64,000 bases of DNA, taken from NCBI GenBank assembly GCA_014800535.1, contig JAAVFW010000005.1:1-64000 (forward strand). The letters are read 5' to 3'. A program made the translations under genes and the position numbers. The stretch's first letter is position 1. Every line of letters begins with the position of its first letter. The stretch is from Bacteroidales bacterium. GTDB taxonomy: Bacteria > Bacteroidota > Bacteroidia > Bacteroidales > Muribaculaceae. This document shows positions 1 through 10,282 of the stretch, piece by piece. A model generated the notes under the pieces. It was not told the origin of the DNA. It searched no databases and saw only the letters and a program-made list of their open reading frames with translations.

Positions 1-26
1 ATTTACTAAAAATCTATGACATAGCA

Positions 27-68
27 AAGGCTTTCGCGCTGAATTTCAGCATGAAAGCCTTATTTTTT
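27..68 (+). terminator. Rho-independent terminator of a gene left of the window
   Basis: AAGGCTTTC-gc-GCTGA-attt-TCAGC-at-GAAAGCCTT stem followed by TATTTTTT. Confidence 0.75.
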
Positions 69-81
69 AGCCTGACTGAAC

Positions 82-120
82 GAAAAAAGAGACTGCCTAA
101 ACTTGTTAGACAGCCTCTTC
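82..120 (-). terminator. Terminator for the 254-712 gene (possibly bidirectional)
   Basis: Stem AAGAGaCTGcCTAA / TTAGaCAGcCTCTT; minus-strand 3' side is TTTTTT. Confidence 0.7.
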
Positions 121-125
121 TTTTA

Positions 126-242
126 TTGATTGGGCTTGATTAAGCTTGAGTTTTCTTGATTAAGCTTGATTGAGCCTGGTTAAGCTTGAGGAGCTTGATT
201 AAGCTTGAGGAGCTTGATTAAGCTTGATTAGCTTGGTTGGGC
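126..242. repeat. Tandem repeat, ~10-bp unit, 12 copies, consensus TTGATTAAGC
   Basis: Read directly: TTGATTGGGC TTGATTAAGC TTGAGTTTTC TTGATTAAGC TTGATTGAGC CTGGTTAAGC TTGAGGAGC TTGATTAAGC TTGAGGAGC TTGATTAAGC TTGATTAGC TTGGTTGGGC. Confidence 0.9.
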
Positions 243-253
243 GGGGTTGCTTG

Positions 254-712
254 TTAGAAGTTGTAGCCGATTTTGAGGGCGAAGTTTGAAGATGTTCCGG
301 CGTGCTTGGGAGTCCAGCAGTGTGCCAGATATCCGATGCCTCCATACCAGTTGCCGAATTTCAAACCGACCATCGGGTTTACAAGGACTGCTCCGCAGTG
401 TGTGTCTTCTGTGTTGATTTCATAACCCACGTCGAAAGAGAAGAAGGGTTTGAATTTTGAGATTCGTCCTGAAAATTCGCCACGGGCAAAAATCGGGATG
501 AGGGGTCCGTTGCTGAATGACCACTGTTCGGTTATACCAACTCCGACACCAAGGTCGATGTTCGGATGAACTTTTGTTTTAACACCTCCCTGAATGTTAA
601 ATGAGCAGTTATCACTATTGGCGATTACAGGCTGAAATTCAAGGAATGGATTGACGGCGTTTGCTACAAATGCTGAGATAGCGAGCGCGAGAGTGAGTAT
701 TAACTTTTTCAT
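254..712 (-). CDS. Small outer-membrane beta-barrel protein with signal peptide
   Basis: N-terminal signal MKKLILTLALAISAFVANA; alternating strands; ends in aromatic F. Confidence 0.6.
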   Translation of the reverse strand: MKKLILTLALAISAFVANAVNPFLEFQPVIANSDNCSFNIQGGVKTKVHPNIDLGVGVGITEQWSFSNGPLIPIFARGEFSGRISKFKPFFSFDVGYEINTEDTHCGAVLVNPMVGLKFGNWYGGIGYLAHCWTPKHAGTSSNFALKIGYNF

Positions 713-769
713 ATCATTAAGGTTTTAAGTGTGTGTTTTTACTCTTAACGCTCGTTGGGGTAACATGGT

Positions 770-1255
770 TTAACGCTCATTAATCATTTTTTGAATATAA
801 TCAGCAAATTCTTGGTTATGCTCGGCTCCAATCACATATTTTTTCCCATTCTTTAGCGTCATCAAGACACATTGTGATGCCTTGCCATAGCATGCGACAT
901 ATTTCTTTATTCCTCCGTCATAGAAAAAGCCCCAATAACCGAAATAGCCGCGTGCCCCCACAATACATTTTTCTGCCATTGTCGGAGCGAAGACTTCGAT
1001 TTTTTCAATCTCTTCAATGGGGTAGAAGGATGTGCGCAGCGGATGTCGCACGTAGACTCCGGCATTGTCGGCTGCCGAATAGACCGGTGAGTAAAATAGA
1101 GACGGAATCAGGATGACAAGCAGTATGGAAGTGAGTGTCCAGGCAACGGGCAATTCTCCATTTTTAAATGAAGATGCCGCTGAGATTATAATTGTGAGAG
1201 AGACAACAACCGTGAGGATTATTGCAAAAGGACTGATTATTATTCGTTGTTTCAT
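770..1255 (-). CDS. Membrane protein with two N-terminal TM helices and a PH-like C-terminal region
   Basis: Hydrophobic N-terminus followed by a YVIGAEHNQEFADYIQKMI-type tail. Confidence 0.5.
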   Translation of the reverse strand: MKQRIIISPFAIILTVVVSLTIIISAASSFKNGELPVAWTLTSILLVILIPSLFYSPVYSAADNAGVYVRHPLRTSFYPIEEIEKIEVFAPTMAEKCIVGARGYFGYWGFFYDGGIKKYVACYGKASQCVLMTLKNGKKYVIGAEHNQEFADYIQKMINER

Positions 1256-1277
1256 GAGTTAAAGTGGAAAGATTGTC

Positions 1278-4200
1278 TTATTTCTTGATTACTTTTGTGG
1301 TGTGATGGAGTTTGCCGTTTTGTTCGATAGTCAGGAGATATACACCTGCCGGAACCTCAGGATAAATCCGCATTGAATCGCCTGTGAGTGCGACAAAATC
1401 GTTGACAAGAATCCTGCTGCCTGCGAGATTCATGAGGGAGACACGATAATCAGCGTCATTGTCGGCGATGACTTCAATATGATTGTCAAACAGAATGGGG
1501 CGGACTTCCATTGAAGTGTCGGATTTTTCAGGTGTCACAATGCCTGTGTCATCAACGTGGATTGAAAACTGTTCAGTGGCAGCTCCATATTCGTTTTCAA
1601 GTTTAAGCGTGGCAATGTATAAGCCGGGAGAGGGGAATGTCAGTGTCGCCTCACCTCCAGTGCCGGTGGTTTTAATATCGCTTACCTTTCCGACATTTGT
1701 CAAATATAAAGAAGTCTCCGTTGTGAGATTAAACGAGTTGCCGTCAAGCATTGGTGCTCCTGCGCAATATTGCGGTTCAACCCAGTAAATAGAGCCTTGT
1801 CCTTCAAGTTCTGTCGGATGATAATCATGATTTCCCGCAGAAAATGATTTTCCGCCCTGTCCGTTAAAAGTGAGGTCTTGACCATAATCTTTTTCAAAAT
1901 CGAAGGCTGCCACCAATCCATCGGAAGGTGAAGAATAATCAATGTCTGACATTGCATTTCTAACTTCGTCACCGCTTAATGATTTGTTCCACACCATGAG
2001 GTTATCCAGATTGCCGATGACTGACCCGGAGTTATGAAGGAATCCACCGACAGCGACCACATTGTTATTGCTCCATGCGTAAGGTGTGCCTTGATAGAGG
2101 GGAGTGTCGGGATGCTGTTCATCTCCGCGCGACCATGAGGTTACTCTCTGTTCTTCGCCATCGAGGAAGAAGTGTGCCATCAGGTTACCTTCATTATCGA
2201 AGTCGAACGTGTAAGCGAAATGATGCCAGATGCCGGGTTCGATGCGAGTATTATCAAACCTATAATCAACATTTTCGCCGGATTTCATTCGTAATGTAAA
2301 TGAATCTGTAATGCCGTTTTCATCGACAGTATGCCAGAACCAGCCTCTGTTATTGTTAGGCCATTGATCCATCTTGTCACGGATGTTAAGCAACTGTGAT
2401 GAGTGATTGTAGAATGTGTCGGGCTTCAGCCAGAATGAGACGGAGAAGGATTGTCCGGGAGATAATGCCGTGTCGGCAAACCTGAAGCCGAATCCGGATT
2501 CTCCGACCTTGACACCACGAGATAATACACCCTCGCCCGGCTCTGATTTAAATTCAAGCTTTGCAGATTCACAACCTTCGGCGAGCGATATGAACTCATC
2601 TGACTTTCCATTGACCGTGGCAGAGAGAATCACAGGAACATTACCACTATCTTCCCGTGTTATCTGAATGAATGACGGGAAGTTACGGGTTGTCTCAATT
2701 TCTTCACCATTGATTGTTTCAACGCCGGTAACTCTTAGCGAATAGGTGCCCGGTTTTTCAATTCCATCAGAGAGTGAAATATCGGTGGAATTGTCGCTTG
2801 ATGCGATTTGATTGCCGGATTCATCCGAGATTATCCATGAACCGGGAGAGTGAAAAGAATCCACATAACCCACAGAGAATGGTTCTCCGGGTTTGATTAT
2901 CTCCTTACTGACTGCGATTTTGTCAGACATCTCGTAGGTGGGAGCGAGTGACATCGGATTGCTCCATGCAATATCGCTTTCGGTTGTCATGTCGAGCGAC
3001 ATGGCGGACACTCCGAGACAGACATTCTTGTCATGGTCATAATCGACAGGCACGGAGAAGAGCAATCCTGCCCACGACGTTGTAAGACCCATCAAGACAG
3101 GCTCTTTCCCATCCTCACGAGCATAGAGCTTAAAAAGAGAGGTGTTGACATCAATGTTGTGGCAGACATCATTCCCCTTGTCGTTGGGCATATTGAAGAT
3201 AATCTTACCATCAAATCCGTTGTGGCGTGAAGATAGGATCTCAGCTTTCTCTATGATGGGAGAAGAGGGACGTTTTGCAGTAACATCAGGGCGTATGATT
3301 GAAAATTCTCCAAGTCGAAGGTCGAGATTGTCGGCATTTTTGAAGTTTATTGCCACCATAGCCACCTCATTCCCTGCCAAGGATGCAAACGATTCTCCAA
3401 TAATAAATTTCTTTTCAATCCAGATACCTTTCTTTTCAGACTGAGACATGGCCCGGACAGCAGATTCAGTTGTCTCCGTTCCTTTTGCCGACATCACAAG
3501 AGAGACATCCGACGAACCGTCTATAATCTTATAGCGCAGGGTGACAACATCGCCGGCTTCAACCGGAAATTCTGTTTTGAAGAGGTGGAGATATTCTTCG
3601 GATGTTGACCCGGCAATCCGAATCAGGCTTCCCCCCATCCAGGCGTCATCCCACACAAATTCTGCTTTCAGACCATTCCGGGCGACATCTGCCTGGTTTC
3701 TTCCCAGAAACTTATTGGAAAACCACCACATCCATGTTGGCAGATAATCTTGTATGCCAATGTTATACCACTCGGAATTGTGACTTCTCTCCCCTTTATA
3801 GTTGAAGAATTTGCCGTTGCCGAGATTAAAATAGGTGATGAATGGTTCTTCCGACAGATTCCATTTCAATGCCGAGCGGGCTGACATCATTTTCGACATT
3901 CCGAAAAAGTCATCATTGTCGGCAGCTATTATGAGGGAGTTGTTAATCGCGGGAGTGTTTACGGGATTGCACGTTCCACCTGTAAACCATTTTATCACAC
4001 GATTCAAGTAAGAACGCTGTCCTGTTTCAGGGCGGGGACCTTTTTCAGCACGACTCTCAAAAAACATATTCTGAGAATGAGCACCCCAAAGACCGATTGA
4101 TAAATTATAGTCTTTAAGGAGAGTCCATATTTTATCGGTCCATCCTTTAGGCTCTTTCCCTTGCAGGTTTATTCCGCAGTAAAGATCTAACGGACTGCGC

Positions 4201-5063
4201 CCATATTCGCGGGCAGTCCATTGAGAATCACTCAGCAGCGAGCCGCTGCCGTTATAATTCCAATTGTAGTTGAAGAAGAGAGACGACCTGATATTATCGC
4301 CATATCCCCAGTTCTCCAGATTATGATAGGGCAACAACCCATAATCGAACTCTATTTGACCATTATCGGCTGTTCCGTCATACCAGATGATTTCCATGAG
4401 CGGATTACGTCCCGAATCACGAAGGGTATGATAAAGGTCTTCGTGAAGCTTACGAAGATCGGCTACAAGCGTGGGTGGAGCCGTAAACTCGGAATTATAG
4501 CCGACACCGTCAATGCCATAATATTCCATGTAGTCAGCCAGTTTCTCTGCACCGACCGCAGCCAGATTATTCAGTCCTTGCGACCATTCTTTAGAGATGT
4601 TGCCGAAAGGAATAGCTGCAAGACCGCTTACGGGAACGCCGTTCTTGTGAGCCACATCGGCAAAATTGCCGGGGATACGCAGAAGTTTTGCCGACCAGTT
4701 GCCATAGTGAGTTATGTATGACCACATTGGAAACACCTCACTATCGAAGACCCCATCGGGGAGAGCATTGAAGGCTTCGTTGTTAATCGGGACCCAAAAT
4801 ATAAGCTTCTTATCGTTTGTCTCGGTCAATGACGGATTGACCTGTGTCGAAGCGTTACGGAAGCGAGTCTTAGGACGCACTCTTGAAATGAAAAAATTAT
4901 CGTCCTCGCTCCATTTATTCCCTTTTTCCCAATTATTGAGAGCCGACGCAAACTCTGACCCGCGAACACCCCAATCAATATAAGATTCCTTTATGTGCTG
5001 CGCTGTCACGTTTAATGACAGAGGCAGGAGAGCGGAAATATATAACAGCTTGTTAAATCTCAT
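1278..5063 (-). CDS. Endo-beta-N-acetylglucosaminidase, GH85-like, with LamG-like domain and C-terminal sorting-like domain
   Basis: GH85-like N-terminal half with IDGVGYNSEF (N-x-E catalytic pattern); LamG-like GFRFADTALSPGQSFSVSFWLKPD...DNLMVWNKSLSGDEV; C-terminus GVYLLTIEQNGKLHHTTKVIKK. Start moved from 5129 to the Met at 5063 that begins signal peptide MRFNKLLYISALLPLSLNVTAQ. Confidence 0.75.
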   Translation of the reverse strand: MRFNKLLYISALLPLSLNVTAQHIKESYIDWGVRGSEFASALNNWEKGNKWSEDDNFFISRVRPKTRFRNASTQVNPSLTETNDKKLIFWVPINNEAFNALPDGVFDSEVFPMWSYITHYGNWSAKLLRIPGNFADVAHKNGVPVSGLAAIPFGNISKEWSQGLNNLAAVGAEKLADYMEYYGIDGVGYNSEFTAPPTLVADLRKLHEDLYHTLRDSGRNPLMEIIWYDGTADNGQIEFDYGLLPYHNLENWGYGDNIRSSLFFNYNWNYNGSGSLLSDSQWTAREYGRSPLDLYCGINLQGKEPKGWTDKIWTLLKDYNLSIGLWGAHSQNMFFESRAEKGPRPETGQRSYLNRVIKWFTGGTCNPVNTPAINNSLIIAADNDDFFGMSKMMSARSALKWNLSEEPFITYFNLGNGKFFNYKGERSHNSEWYNIGIQDYLPTWMWWFSNKFLGRNQADVARNGLKAEFVWDDAWMGGSLIRIAGSTSEEYLHLFKTEFPVEAGDVVTLRYKIIDGSSDVSLVMSAKGTETTESAVRAMSQSEKKGIWIEKKFIIGESFASLAGNEVAMVAINFKNADNLDLRLGEFSIIRPDVTAKRPSSPIIEKAEILSSRHNGFDGKIIFNMPNDKGNDVCHNIDVNTSLFKLYAREDGKEPVLMGLTTSWAGLLFSVPVDYDHDKNVCLGVSAMSLDMTTESDIAWSNPMSLAPTYEMSDKIAVSKEIIKPGEPFSVGYVDSFHSPGSWIISDESGNQIASSDNSTDISLSDGIEKPGTYSLRVTGVETINGEEIETTRNFPSFIQITREDSGNVPVILSATVNGKSDEFISLAEGCESAKLEFKSEPGEGVLSRGVKVGESGFGFRFADTALSPGQSFSVSFWLKPDTFYNHSSQLLNIRDKMDQWPNNNRGWFWHTVDENGITDSFTLRMKSGENVDYRFDNTRIEPGIWHHFAYTFDFDNEGNLMAHFFLDGEEQRVTSWSRGDEQHPDTPLYQGTPYAWSNNNVVAVGGFLHNSGSVIGNLDNLMVWNKSLSGDEVRNAMSDIDYSSPSDGLVAAFDFEKDYGQDLTFNGQGGKSFSAGNHDYHPTELEGQGSIYWVEPQYCAGAPMLDGNSFNLTTETSLYLTNVGKVSDIKTTGTGGEATLTFPSPGLYIATLKLENEYGAATEQFSIHVDDTGIVTPEKSDTSMEVRPILFDNHIEVIADNDADYRVSLMNLAGSRILVNDFVALTGDSMRIYPEVPAGVYLLTIEQNGKLHHTTKVIKK

Positions 5064-5174
5064 AAAAAAATCTGATTGTGAAAGTGTTTTGTAAAAGCGG
5101 CTGCCACAGGAGGACATGTTTGTAGTCAAATCAAGGCATATATGTTGTTTAATCAGGAGATATATGTGGCCAAA

Positions 5175-5444
5175 TCAGGGATTATAGAGATCCTTGTTGT
5201 AATAATCAAGAATTTCGTTTGTTGCTTTCAACGCCTGCACCGCCTTACTCTCAGGATTAATTTTAATGGCAGCAAGATAATCGTTGATTGCGAGAGCACG
5301 ATTTCCGCAACTCCAATATTTCATGCCCCGGATTGTGAGAGCATCGTCGTTATCGGGATTTTCAGAGAGGATTGCGTTAAGTTTTTCAATTGCCTGCTCA
5401 GGAGTAAGACCGGCGATTGATTTTTTAATCTCTTCAAATGTCAT
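5175..5444 (-). CDS. Small TPR-like protein
   Basis: Helical repeats ALTIRGMKYWSCGNRALAINDYLAAIKINPES; 4-nt overlap with murI. Confidence 0.6.
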   Translation of the reverse strand: MTFEEIKKSIAGLTPEQAIEKLNAILSENPDNDDALTIRGMKYWSCGNRALAINDYLAAIKINPESKAVQALKATNEILDYYNKDLYNP

Positions 5445-6271
5445 GGGATTGAAATTTTATTAGATGAAACAGGATATTGCAAAAACATTGCGGCTAATCT
5501 GTCGAACTTATCAGAGTCTTCAGTGGTCAGAAAACGTGTTTCTCCACCCTTTGTGCATAATCTGTCCATTTCAGGGTGTCTCGACAGATAATCAGCCAGA
5601 GAGTCGGCAACAATCTCACCTTGTGTAACAATTCTTATCTCTTGCGGAGAAAACTGCCGGATTTTCGGAAGAAGAACCGGATAATGGGTGCAACCGAGCA
5701 CGAAAGTATCTATTTCCGGATCGGTTGCCAGCGCCTCATTAATATATTTTTTTACAAACCAGTCGGCACCGTCATTTGCGGCCTCACCGTTTTCCACAAT
5801 CGGCACCCACATGGGACACCCTTTTTCCGTAACGCGAATTGCCGGGTTCAGCTTGTCGATTTCAATTGTGTATGATTTGCTCTGCGCCGTGCCCGGAGTT
5901 GCGAGCACAGCCGTGTGCCGGCTTGAGGTGGAGGCGATATATTCGGCAGTAGGGCGGATAACACCCAGAACTCTACGGTTGGCGTCGATGCCGGGGAGGT
6001 CGTTCTGCTGAATGGTGCGCAATGCTTTTGCCGAGGCAGTGTTGCAGGCAAGGATGACAAGATTACAACCGGCTTCAAATAAATTCTTGACGGCTTCGAG
6101 GGTGAACTGATACACGAGCCTGAAGGAACGGGAGCCGTAAGGAGCGCGGGCATTGTCTCCCAGATAGAGATAATCATATTCCGGAAGTCGTTTCTGAATG
6201 TCTTTAAGGATGGTCAGACCGCCATATCCGGAGTCGAATACGCCAATGGGTCCCGGAGTGTTTTTCTTCAT
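5441..6271 (-). CDS. murI: Glutamate racemase
   Basis: PIGVFDSGYGGLTIL, NLVILACNTASA, FVLGCTHYPVL motifs. Confidence 0.95.
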   Translation of the reverse strand: MKKNTPGPIGVFDSGYGGLTILKDIQKRLPEYDYLYLGDNARAPYGSRSFRLVYQFTLEAVKNLFEAGCNLVILACNTASAKALRTIQQNDLPGIDANRRVLGVIRPTAEYIASTSSRHTAVLATPGTAQSKSYTIEIDKLNPAIRVTEKGCPMWVPIVENGEAANDGADWFVKKYINEALATDPEIDTFVLGCTHYPVLLPKIRQFSPQEIRIVTQGEIVADSLADYLSRHPEMDRLCTKGGETRFLTTEDSDKFDRLAAMFLQYPVSSNKISIP

Positions 6272-6375
6272 TATCGGAGAAGTTTTTTCTAACTCTTAAG
6301 GGTGAAAAAGCGACCTCTGTTCCCATGAAACATAGTGAGAACAGCGGCCGCTCTTAAATGTCGTTACCGGCTAAA

Positions 6376-6882
6376 TTATTTGATGCCGAGTTTTGCTTTT
6401 ACGTCATTGGTAATGTCAACAACAGGGTTGGCATAATAAAGAGTCAGCTGAGGTTCTTTTACTTGAATCAGAGAGTAAGCACCTTCTTTACCAACCGACT
6501 CAACGGCCTGGTTGATTTTAGCAACGATAGGAGCCATCAGTTCATTCTGCATTTTCTGAAGATCCTGCATTGCGCTCTGCTCAAAGTTCTGCATTTTCTG
6601 CTGATAGTCCTGAAGTTCGCGAGCTTTGCGTTCTTTGATTGCGGGAAGTTCAGTGTCAGGCATGCTCTGGAACTCATCGTAGAGACGCTTCATTTCGTCT
6701 TCAAGTTTCTGAGCTTCGTCCTGATATTTTTTCTGAACATCCTGAAGTTTTGTCTGTGCCTGAGTCATTTCGGGCATAGCTGCCATCACTGTGTTAAGGT
6801 CAACGAGACCCACTTTCAGAGTCTGGGCAGAGAGGAGCATCGGAAACGCCAGCATAACGGCGAACAGAAGTTTCTTAATCAT
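6376..6882 (-). CDS. OmpH/Skp family periplasmic chaperone
   Basis: Signal peptide, coiled-coil, KVGLVDLNTVMAAMPE. Confidence 0.85.
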   Translation of the reverse strand: MIKKLLFAVMLAFPMLLSAQTLKVGLVDLNTVMAAMPEMTQAQTKLQDVQKKYQDEAQKLEDEMKRLYDEFQSMPDTELPAIKERKARELQDYQQKMQNFEQSAMQDLQKMQNELMAPIVAKINQAVESVGKEGAYSLIQVKEPQLTLYYANPVVDITNDVKAKLGIK

Positions 6883-6934
6883 AATTTTTAGAATCAGATT
6901 TAATCTTGATATGGTTATTGTTATTTATAATTCA

Positions 6935-7453
6935 TTATTTGTTGGAGTAGCCAAGTTTTGACAGCACTTCGTTGCTCACATCAATTCTCGGAGAGGCGAA
7001 CACAATGCTTTGAGATGAGGCACGGTCAAAAATTGCCTGATACCCTTTCTCTTCAGCAACAGATTTGACGGCATTATAGACATCTTCCTGAATCGGCTTC
7101 ATCAGAGACTGACGTTTTTTGTAAAGCTCACCTTCCGGACCGAAATATTTGTAGCGGGCCTCAGCAGCTTCTTTCTCTTTGGCTGTAATCTCTTCTTCGC
7201 GCTTTTTCTTCTGGTCGTCGGTCAGAAACACCATCTCCGACTGGTAATTCTTATACATTGTCTCAGCTTCTTTTGAAAGCTCATTGACCTCCTTTTCCCA
7301 TCTTTGAGAAACCTGGTTCAACTGCTCGTTGGCCATTTCATAGGCGGGAACGTTTTTCAAGATATATTCCATATCGACCAGAGCGAACTTCTGGGCGGAT
7401 GCTGCGAAGACTCCGATAAGAGCCAGGCTGATTGCAAGAATAAATTTCTTCAT
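6935..7453 (-). CDS. OmpH/Skp family periplasmic chaperone (second copy)
   Basis: QKFALVDMEYILKNVPAYEMANEQLNQVSQRWEKEV. Confidence 0.85.
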   Translation of the reverse strand: MKKFILAISLALIGVFAASAQKFALVDMEYILKNVPAYEMANEQLNQVSQRWEKEVNELSKEAETMYKNYQSEMVFLTDDQKKKREEEITAKEKEAAEARYKYFGPEGELYKKRQSLMKPIQEDVYNAVKSVAEEKGYQAIFDRASSQSIVFASPRIDVSNEVLSKLGYSNK

Positions 7454-7588
7454 AGGATATTCGATTGTTTAAAACGAAATCTTTTCCGTTGTTATTAACT
7501 TTCTGTTATTTATTAATAACGCGAAAAGTCTTAAAAAGTTACATCTTATCCAATTCAAAAGGAAGAATCATCTGTGTCGGAAGAATCA

Positions 7589-10249
7589 TCAGAATTCCTG
7601 ACCAAGCACGAAGTGGAGCTGACTTCCGCCTCGACGACCCCACACTTTGTCGAAACCATAACCCCAGTCAATGCCGAGGAAACCGAGCATCGAGAGATAG
7701 ATGCGTGCTCCGACACCGGCACTACGTTTCAGGTTGAAGGGAGAGAACTCACGCACCGAGCTCCAGCAGTTGCCGGCTTCAACGAAGGCAAGCGCATAGA
7801 TTGTGGTGCTTGGCTGAAGAAGGAACGGGAAGTGAAGCTCCATGGTGAATTTGCCGTAAGCGTAACCCTCATAACCACTCGGTGTGAACTGACCGTTTTC
7901 GTAACCACGCATAGAGACAGTCTCTGTTGCGTAAGTGTAAGAACCTGTCATGCCGTCGCCACCGAAATAGAACGTTTCAAACGGAGTCTTATAATATTTG
8001 TTGAATGAACCGAGAAGGCCGATGTCAGCGCGAGTCATCAATACAAGTGTCCATTGTCCGTCGGGGTCAGTGAGCGGGGTGAATGTCTTGCTTTTGAATT
8101 TTATCTTCCAATATTCAATCCATTTGTAAAGTTCTGTCTCAGCCGATTGCATGCCGAGGGTGTTTGCCTCGTAAGTGAGTTTCTTGTAATCCTTCTTCTG
8201 GAATACTGTCCAGGGAGGAGTCACCATAGCTTCAAGCGAGAATTGCGAGCCACGACGTGTATAGATTGGATTGTCGATACTTGTACGCGCCAATGTCACT
8301 CCAAGTGTCAGAGAGTTTGATGTGCCATTGTGCATATAATAGAGGTAATCCCAGTTTTTCAGATAATACCATCTGTAGGCGATAGAAGCCTGCAGCGTAA
8401 AGTAATCGTCGGGCCAGCTGAGACGTGTTCCGAATGCTGCTGAAACCCCTGCGAGCTGAAGCACCTTGTTGGGGTCGTAGGCATTCTGGTAAGAGTAGTT
8501 ATTGTAATAGTTAGTGCCGTATGAACCGTTTGCCCAAAGTGAGTTCATGTAGCTGTTATACCAGTTTTCGTTGTAATAGCTGCCGTTGATGCCGGTTGCT
8601 CTTGAATAGTCAAGAGAAACAGACACAGAGTTCGGACGTCGGCCACCAACCCAGGGATCGGTGAACGAAATGTTATAACTCTGGTAATATTTAGCATTGG
8701 TCTGCGCCGAGATGGAGAAAGTCTGTCCGTCGCCACGCGGAATGATGCCGCGATAACTTGACGGGTTGAAGAGGTTCTTCATCGAGAAGTTGGAGAATGA
8801 GAGAGCCACCTGACCGGTAATGCCTGTCTGACCCCATCCGAGAGAAAGCTGAATCTTGTCGTTGGGTTTTGATTCAAGATTGAACACGATGTCGACAGTT
8901 CCGTCTGATTCGTTAGGCTCAGGGCGGATATCCATTGATTCGGGGTTGAAATGACCGGTTGCCGCAATCTCACGATAGGAGCGCATCAAGTCACTCTTTG
9001 AGAAAAGTTCGCCCGGACGCACACGAAGTTCACGACGGATTACTTTTTCATAAAGCTGGTCGTTGCCATTGATGACAACGCGGTTGATGCGTGCCTGCGG
9101 ACCTTCGAGAATACGCATCTGAAGGGCAATGCTGTCACCTTTCACCTGCTCTTCGATCGGCACGAGCTGGAAGAACAGATAACCATTGTCGAGATAGAGA
9201 TTGGCCACGGCATCCTCATCTTCCATTGTGCGTTTGTTAAGTCGTTTCTGATTATAGACATCGCCGGGATAGATGCCGAGCATCGTGTTGAGTGTCTCAG
9301 TCGGATAGACAGTGTTGCCAACCCATGATATGTCGCTGATATAATATTTCTTACCTTCATCGACAGTCAGGAAGACATCGACAGACTTGTCGTTATAGCG
9401 TGCAACGGAATCGTGTGTGATGCGGGCATCGCGATAACCCAGCTCATTATACTTGTCGATGATTCTGACCTTATCGTCATTAAAATCGGTGTCGACAAAT
9501 TTCTTTTGTTTGAAGAGATTCAGAAGGTTGCCATTTTCATTGGTCTTTTTCATGGCGCGCTTCACCTTGCCGTCTGAAAGCACCTCATTGCCATCGACAT
9601 AAATCTTATGCACCTTCACTTTGTTGTGACGGTCGACATAGACGTTAAGAATGACCTGATTCTCTTTAGAAAGGTCGGGAGACTGTGTGATTTTCACAAC
9701 AGCGTTTTTGAAACCCTTCTTTTCATAGTATTCCTGGATGATCTGTCGGGCGCGCGCAATGATATTGGGAGTCAGCTGCTGCCCTTCAACCATGTGGAGT
9801 TTTTCGTTCAGTTCTTTCTTTTCGCCTCCCTTGGTGCCTTCATATCTTATTTCTGACAGACGAGGTTGCTGACGAAGTGAAATTTCCAGCCATATTTTGT
9901 CGCCTGCAATTTTTTCGATATTTATTTCAACCTTTGAGTAAAGGCCTTGCTTCCAGAAACGTTTCACGGCGTTGGAGATGGCATCGCCCGGAACTTCGAT
10001 TCTTTCCCCCACAGAAAGGCCGGAGTATCCGATAATGATGTAATCTTCCACCTGCTTCACACCGGTCACTTTAATGCCGGCTATTTCGTAGGTTTTCGGA
10101 ATAGGCGAATATATAACTTCGGGCGTGTAAATGGTATCAGCCGTTAGAGCCGGAGCAGGCTGCACATTGTCATTAGTCTGCGCAAAGGCAGAAAAACCGC
10201 AGCCAAGCTGAAGCATAAGAATCGGTAGAATCTTTTTGAGACTTAACAT
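7589..10249 (-). CDS. bamA: Outer membrane protein assembly factor BamA
   Basis: POTRA repeats, Omp85 barrel, MRGYENGQFTPSGYEGYAYGKFTMELHFP, C-terminal F. Confidence 0.93.
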   Translation of the reverse strand: MLSLKKILPILMLQLGCGFSAFAQTNDNVQPAPALTADTIYTPEVIYSPIPKTYEIAGIKVTGVKQVEDYIIIGYSGLSVGERIEVPGDAISNAVKRFWKQGLYSKVEINIEKIAGDKIWLEISLRQQPRLSEIRYEGTKGGEKKELNEKLHMVEGQQLTPNIIARARQIIQEYYEKKGFKNAVVKITQSPDLSKENQVILNVYVDRHNKVKVHKIYVDGNEVLSDGKVKRAMKKTNENGNLLNLFKQKKFVDTDFNDDKVRIIDKYNELGYRDARITHDSVARYNDKSVDVFLTVDEGKKYYISDISWVGNTVYPTETLNTMLGIYPGDVYNQKRLNKRTMEDEDAVANLYLDNGYLFFQLVPIEEQVKGDSIALQMRILEGPQARINRVVINGNDQLYEKVIRRELRVRPGELFSKSDLMRSYREIAATGHFNPESMDIRPEPNESDGTVDIVFNLESKPNDKIQLSLGWGQTGITGQVALSFSNFSMKNLFNPSSYRGIIPRGDGQTFSISAQTNAKYYQSYNISFTDPWVGGRRPNSVSVSLDYSRATGINGSYYNENWYNSYMNSLWANGSYGTNYYNNYSYQNAYDPNKVLQLAGVSAAFGTRLSWPDDYFTLQASIAYRWYYLKNWDYLYYMHNGTSNSLTLGVTLARTSIDNPIYTRRGSQFSLEAMVTPPWTVFQKKDYKKLTYEANTLGMQSAETELYKWIEYWKIKFKSKTFTPLTDPDGQWTLVLMTRADIGLLGSFNKYYKTPFETFYFGGDGMTGSYTYATETVSMRGYENGQFTPSGYEGYAYGKFTMELHFPFLLQPSTTIYALAFVEAGNCWSSVREFSPFNLKRSAGVGARIYLSMLGFLGIDWGYGFDKVWGRRGGSQLHFVLGQEF

Positions 10250-10282
10250 ATATGGATTGTGGGGGATAATAATCGTTGAGGT

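Noticed and set aside
4221-4721. 166-aa plus-strand ORF
   Set aside because: Antisense within the GH85-like gene.
6358-6891. 177-aa plus-strand ORF
   Set aside because: Antisense to the Skp-like gene, which has a signal peptide and family motifs.
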